Source: Chloroflexota bacterium (GTDB lineage: Bacteria > Chloroflexota > Dehalococcoidia > JACPQK01). From it: DNA of 64,000 nucleotides. The stretch is from NCBI GenBank assembly GCA_016190505.1, contig JACPQM010000092.1, positions 1 through 64,000 on the forward strand, in the 5' to 3' direction. Shown here piece by piece: positions 60,410-64,000 of the stretch (positions are counted from its first letter, which is position 1; the number at the start of each line of letters is the position of its first letter). The translations under genes were made by a program, and so were the position numbers. Below the pieces are notes generated by a model, which searched no databases, was not told the origin of the DNA, and saw only the letters and a program-made list of their open reading frames with translations.

Positions 60410-62455
60410 ATGTCAGCCACAAATCCAGAGTTTGGCGGTTCGGACCCCAACAAACCAGCGATACCTCGCCAGTCGGTGGTGGGCATGGAGGGGATGTGGG
60501 TCAAGATGTTCGACCCGCCCACCGATAGTCCCCCTACGCCCGACAAGGTGGCCCCCACCAACCCGGTGCCCGAGGTAATGGCCGCGGCGGGTTTTCAGAT
60601 CACGCCCAGTGTGCCCCATACCGTGGTGCGCGACCTGCAGCACAGCCAGGACATGGCTACCTGGGACGCCCGCCCCGGCGGCATGAACTTCATGCTTATC
60701 CGGGCTGGGGACAATCCGGCGGCCGTGGGGACGTTCCCTGGGCCTACTCTTCGGGTGCCCAGGGGCGTGGTGTTCCACGGAGGCGTCCAGGGCCACAGCC
60801 CGCCGCCGCACACCATCCACTGGCACGGCATCGAGCCTACTCCCATCAACGACGGGGTGGGGCACTGCTCCATGGAGGTGGGCCACTACACCTACCAGTG
60901 GCAGCCCAACTTCATGGGCTTCTACTTCTACCACTGCCACCGGAACACGGTGCAGCACTTCGAGTTCGGCCTGTACGGCGCCCTGCTCATAGACCCGCCG
61001 GACGCCTTCTTCGCCACCCAGTGGAACCCGGCCATCGCCATCGGCGCCTGCCGGGACGGCAAGCGCCGGGTGGCGGCCAACCTCAGCAACATCCGCGGTC
61101 CCACGGGTGGCGGAGTACCCCTGCGCCCCACCAGCGGGGCCGGATTCGAGGGTGACATCATCCCGAACCCGTTCCCAGGGTTCAACGGAAACCTGCTTAC
61201 CGCGCCGGACCCGGAAGGACAGAACCCCGATCTTCCGGGCTACCTCAAGTTTCCCACGGACCCCCACGCCATGACCGTCCCCTATGACGTGGAGGCGCTG
61301 TGGGTGGTGGACGACCGCGACTCCAGGTGGAGCGACCTGGCGAAAAACGCCAAGGCCACCTACCCCAGGTACGGCAGCATACCGGGTGTTAACGACAACT
61401 TTGCTGGCAACGCTGGCAGCGGTCTCAATGCCGACGGTTTCTTTGCCTTCAACGACTTCCATTCCGATTACTATTACGTCACCGGAGTTCCGGTGCCGGC
61501 GGCGCGGGCGGACAGGGGTGGGACCGGCGTGGGCACCATCCCCGGGGGGATAGTGATCCCGCCGGCCCTGAATAGTGGCGTCAGCGGGACGCAGGTGTCC
61601 ATCAACGCCGAGACAGGACAGAGCGTCCTGGTGCGCTGCCTCAATGCGGCCTACAACTGCGTGGCCTGGAGCTTCCCGGTGGACATCGTGGTCATCGCCT
61701 GGGACGGGCGGGCGCTGGGCGTGCCGCCCTTCGGGGAGTACAACCACGCCTACAAGGTGCCCGCGGGCACGCGCATCCATGCCAGTGTGGCCCGGCGCTT
61801 CGATGCGCTGATCAGGTCGGACGTGCCCGTGGATGCACTGGCCACGGTGGAGTTTATTGATACCCGGGGCCAGGTCCCGGGCTTCCCCGAGCAGGTGCTG
61901 ATGACCGCCAGGATACCTGTGGTGATCACAAATGCGCCGGCGGGAGCCATCTCGGGCACGGTGACCAAAGACTCCAGCTCGGTGTTCTCCGGAGTCACCA
62001 TCACCCTCACCGGGCCTGTCACCAGGACCACGGTGACCGACGAGGACGGCAACTACAGCCTGGTCGGGCTGCCCAACGGCAACTACACGGCTACCGCCTC
62101 CTTCCCCAACAAGGCGTTCACGCCAGCCAGCGCTGATGTGACCATTGGCGGCACCCCTGTAACCGGCGTCGACTTCGTCAAGGCGGCGCCTGCGGGGGCT
62201 TACTCCATCACCGGCACGGTGCTCGGAAAAGGGAAGGGAACGCCCGTCCAGGGCGTCCAGGTGAACCTCATCGGTCCCGTCAACTGCATCGCCGTCACCG
62301 ATTACTTCGGCGGATACAGCTTCACCGGCCTGCCCGACGGCCGCTATACGGTGGTGCCTTCCCACCAGGACCTGAGGTTCCGCCCGCGACAGAGGAAGGT
62401 GAGAGTCAGAAGCGGTGACCAGAACGCCCAGCACTTCAACGCCAGAGAGCTGTAG
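60410..62455 (+). CDS. multicopper-oxidase-like protein with two carboxypeptidase-regulatory-like domains
   Basis: The 681-residue protein has cupredoxin copper motifs HTIHWHG (His134, His137, His139) and FYHCHRNTVQHFEFG (His175, Cys176, His177, His183; five residues between HCH and His instead of three). A second cupredoxin domain (about 360-515) lacks ligands. Two beta-sandwich repeats follow: GAISGTVTKDSSSVFSGVTI and YSITGTVLGKGKGTPVQGVQ. No signal peptide is seen, so export could be by hitchhiking on the Tat-exported neighbour 66 bases upstream. AAGGAGAAGG precedes ATG 60410. Confidence 0.83.
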   Translation: MSATNPEFGGSDPNKPAIPRQSVVGMEGMWVKMFDPPTDSPPTPDKVAPTNPVPEVMAAAGFQITPSVPHTVVRDLQHSQDMATWDARPGGMNFMLIRAGDNPAAVGTFPGPTLRVPRGVVFHGGVQGHSPPPHTIHWHGIEPTPINDGVGHCSMEVGHYTYQWQPNFMGFYFYHCHRNTVQHFEFGLYGALLIDPPDAFFATQWNPAIAIGACRDGKRRVAANLSNIRGPTGGGVPLRPTSGAGFEGDIIPNPFPGFNGNLLTAPDPEGQNPDLPGYLKFPTDPHAMTVPYDVEALWVVDDRDSRWSDLAKNAKATYPRYGSIPGVNDNFAGNAGSGLNADGFFAFNDFHSDYYYVTGVPVPAARADRGGTGVGTIPGGIVIPPALNSGVSGTQVSINAETGQSVLVRCLNAAYNCVAWSFPVDIVVIAWDGRALGVPPFGEYNHAYKVPAGTRIHASVARRFDALIRSDVPVDALATVEFIDTRGQVPGFPEQVLMTARIPVVITNAPAGAISGTVTKDSSSVFSGVTITLTGPVTRTTVTDEDGNYSLVGLPNGNYTATASFPNKAFTPASADVTIGGTPVTGVDFVKAAPAGAYSITGTVLGKGKGTPVQGVQVNLIGPVNCIAVTDYFGGYSFTGLPDGRYTVVPSHQDLRFRPRQRKVRVRSGDQNAQHFNAREL

Positions 62456-62506
62456 AGCGGACAGGTCCGACTACCAGTTGCAGAAGAGGAGGAGAGGGCA
62501 GCTACC

Positions 62507-64000
62507 ATGAAATCGAGGCTACCGGCCATCGCAGCAGTGTTCCTGGTCCTGACGTCGTTACTACCTATCACGGCGCCCGCCCAGGCCCAGTCGGCGCCGC
62601 AGATAACCCTGGTGCACCCGGCGCTATCCGCGGTGCAGTTGGGCAGCGGAGCGCCCAACGTCATCAGCGTGTCCGTTTCCTCACCGGGCTCCACCATTAC
62701 CTCGGCGGAGTACCAGTTCCTGTTCGGGGAACCGGCGACCACCATGGTGGCCACCGAGGTGTTCGCCCAGCAACCCGGGCTGTCCGTCGTACCAGAGCCC
62801 ACGGCGGGGGTGGGCGCCACGGCGGACAACACGGCTATACCCCAGGGGGTGCCCCAGGACTCCATAGTCGAGATGGTCATCTGGGGTACAGTCACCGGGG
62901 TGAACTCCGCCACCGGCGAGTGGCGGATCGGCACTCCGCCGGTGTTGGTCTATGAAAGCCAGTCCACCAACCGGCAGGGCAACCCGGCGGTGGGCGACGC
63001 GGTCAGGGTGCAGGCCGTCCGGACGCTGGCACCGGGGCCCATCGTGGCCAGCGTCGTCAGCCGGCTGGCTGGCGGTGTCTCCACCACCGCACCCACCATA
63101 GACGTGTCGTTCCTGGTCAACGGTACTGTCCAGTCCGTCCAGACTCCTGTGCAGTCTGCCGGCATCAAAGTCGGGGGGACCACCTGGACCATGGGGACCG
63201 CAGCCTTCCGCACCGATGCCCCGAGCTCCCCCGCCTTCATTGACCAGGGTGTGGGACCGAACTCTGCGGTCACCATGCGGTTCACGACAGCAACCGCTGG
63301 AGGGGCTATTAACACGGCCCTGGAGATCTCCGCCCAGGAAACAGCAAACCTGACCCCCGTGCATCCCAACCCCGTGGCCAACAGCGAGCTTTCACCCCTC
63401 GACCTACCGGCCGGCGCCTGGAGGCAGTCCGAGATCGCGGGTGTGGTTTCTGGTGCCAACGCCAACGGCGAATGGCTGATCGGCACTCCCCCCGTTGCTG
63501 TATACGAGCACGCCGCCACCCAGTTCAGCGGCTCCAGGTTGCCCACGGTGGGTGACGAGGTCCGCATCCTGGCCAACCGCACGGCGGCGCCGGGCCCCCT
63601 GGTGGCTGCCAGGATAGACTTCCGAAGAGGCGGGCCACTGGCCCAGGCCCCGGCCTCGGTATCCAGCACGCTCCTCTTCAACGGGACCGTTCAGGCCACC
63701 GGGGCTGACACCTGGACAGTCGGCGGCGCCAGCTTCGCGGTGAGTGAGGCGGACATACGCTCCGGGGTGGGCATGGGCAGCGCGGTAACGGTGGAGTTCA
63801 CCTCTGCGGGGCCGCTGCCACCGGACGAGGCCCGCTGGGCGCCCCTGGCCCTGGACCCGGCCACCGGGCGGCGTAGCGCCGTGCTCAGCGTTCCCGCGGT
63901 GAACGCCGACCGGGCTGGCACCCTGTTCCTGCGGGCCTCCAACGCCCAGCAGCAGGTCACTACCACTGTGCTCGCCGCCAGCCTGCTGGCTGTGCCGGCG
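62507..64000 (+). CDS. secreted DUF5666-type repeat protein, partial
   Basis: From ATG 62507 (AGGAGGAGAGGG upstream) the frame stays open to the window end (at least 498 residues). A signal peptide (LPAIAAVFLVLTSLLPITAPAQAQ) is followed by repeated modules of the DUF5666 kind: GTVTGVNSATGEWRIGTPPV, NGTVQSVQ...GGTTWTMG, GVVSGANANGEWLIGTPPV, NGTVQATGADTWTVGG, with GDxVRVxA/RIxA returns. Function unknown; it follows the copper proteins by 51 bases and may be cosecreted with them. C-terminus beyond the window. Confidence 0.8.
   Translation, partial: MKSRLPAIAAVFLVLTSLLPITAPAQAQSAPQITLVHPALSAVQLGSGAPNVISVSVSSPGSTITSAEYQFLFGEPATTMVATEVFAQQPGLSVVPEPTAGVGATADNTAIPQGVPQDSIVEMVIWGTVTGVNSATGEWRIGTPPVLVYESQSTNRQGNPAVGDAVRVQAVRTLAPGPIVASVVSRLAGGVSTTAPTIDVSFLVNGTVQSVQTPVQSAGIKVGGTTWTMGTAAFRTDAPSSPAFIDQGVGPNSAVTMRFTTATAGGAINTALEISAQETANLTPVHPNPVANSELSPLDLPAGAWRQSEIAGVVSGANANGEWLIGTPPVAVYEHAATQFSGSRLPTVGDEVRILANRTAAPGPLVAARIDFRRGGPLAQAPASVSSTLLFNGTVQATGADTWTVGGASFAVSEADIRSGVGMGSAVTVEFTSAGPLPPDEARWAPLALDPATGRRSAVLSVPAVNADRAGTLFLRASNAQQQVTTTVLAASLLAVPA

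Noticed and set aside
60413-62434. 673-codon open frame antisense to the second copper protein
   Set aside because: A shadow of the GC-rich sense gene; Gly/Arg/His-rich with no family pattern, while the sense frame has clear copper motifs and a ribosome-binding site.

Overview
The window is a GC-rich bacterial chromosome segment. By gene content it most likely comes from Chloroflexota of the Dehalococcoidia/SAR202 kind. This is inferred from gene families (two-subunit glycine decarboxylase, archaeal-type FBP aldolase/phosphatase, several MmgE/PrpD proteins, orphan solute-binding lipoproteins, many molybdopterin oxidoreductases), not from a phylogenetic marker. Frequent GTG/TTG starts, TTGACA-N17 promoters and very dense short palindromes run through the window.

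Layout. 0-5.5 kb: glycine cleavage genes gcvH, gcvPA and gcvPB, with a zinc-ribbon/TM2 protein and a four-gene small-protein cassette (DUF6883, DUF4926, unknown, HEPN-like) between the two P-protein halves. 5.6-10 kb: a large multi-sensor histidine kinase and its response regulator. 10-13.3 kb: NAD-binding epimerase-like protein, folC, class II aldolase, SWIM zinc-finger protein. 13.4-21.4 kb: tRNA-Val(GAC) with a partial duplicate, a HigBA module, and histidine genes (hisIE, hisF, hisA, hisH) on the minus strand, interrupted by an inverted-repeat-bounded block, a HEPN-like gene, a methyltransferase and a BrnTA module; divergent cobO follows. 21.6-27.5 kb: acyl-CoA mutase large subunit, secreted cupredoxin/beta-propeller protein, FBP aldolase/phosphatase, RdgB-type NTP pyrophosphatase. 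27.7-29.5 kb: an AAA ATPase/DUF4276 pair, a candidate defence unit. 29.7-32.8 kb: membrane protein, moaA, an RNase H-MoaC fusion, MBL hydrolase.

33-58.5 kb looks like a catabolic/respiratory accessory region: three MmgE/PrpD genes, a radical SAM protein with unusual cysteine spacing, three molybdopterin oxidoreductase catalytic subunits (two of them paralogues), an old-yellow-enzyme/FAD reductase, and three oligopeptide-type solute-binding lipoproteins without permeases. Two of the lipoproteins are a tandem duplication with matching promoters. moaA and moaC upstream make the cofactor these oxidoreductases need. 58.8-64 kb: secreted copper proteins (a Tat-exported cupredoxin protein, then a second one without a signal peptide) and a large secreted DUF5666-type protein cut by the window end.

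The most unusual theme is the repeat landscape. A REP-associated tyrosine transposase lies at 53 kb. Palindromes of the type GTAGGGGC...GCCCCTAC occur throughout and in many places supply the TAG stop codon of the adjacent gene. Other palindromes (TCCCGACnnGTCGGGA, CCCTCTCCC...GGGAGAGGG) lie inside coding sequences and are translated in frame. The RNase H-MoaC fusion and the two-gene copper-oxidase pair with complementary copper motifs are the strongest protein-level oddities.
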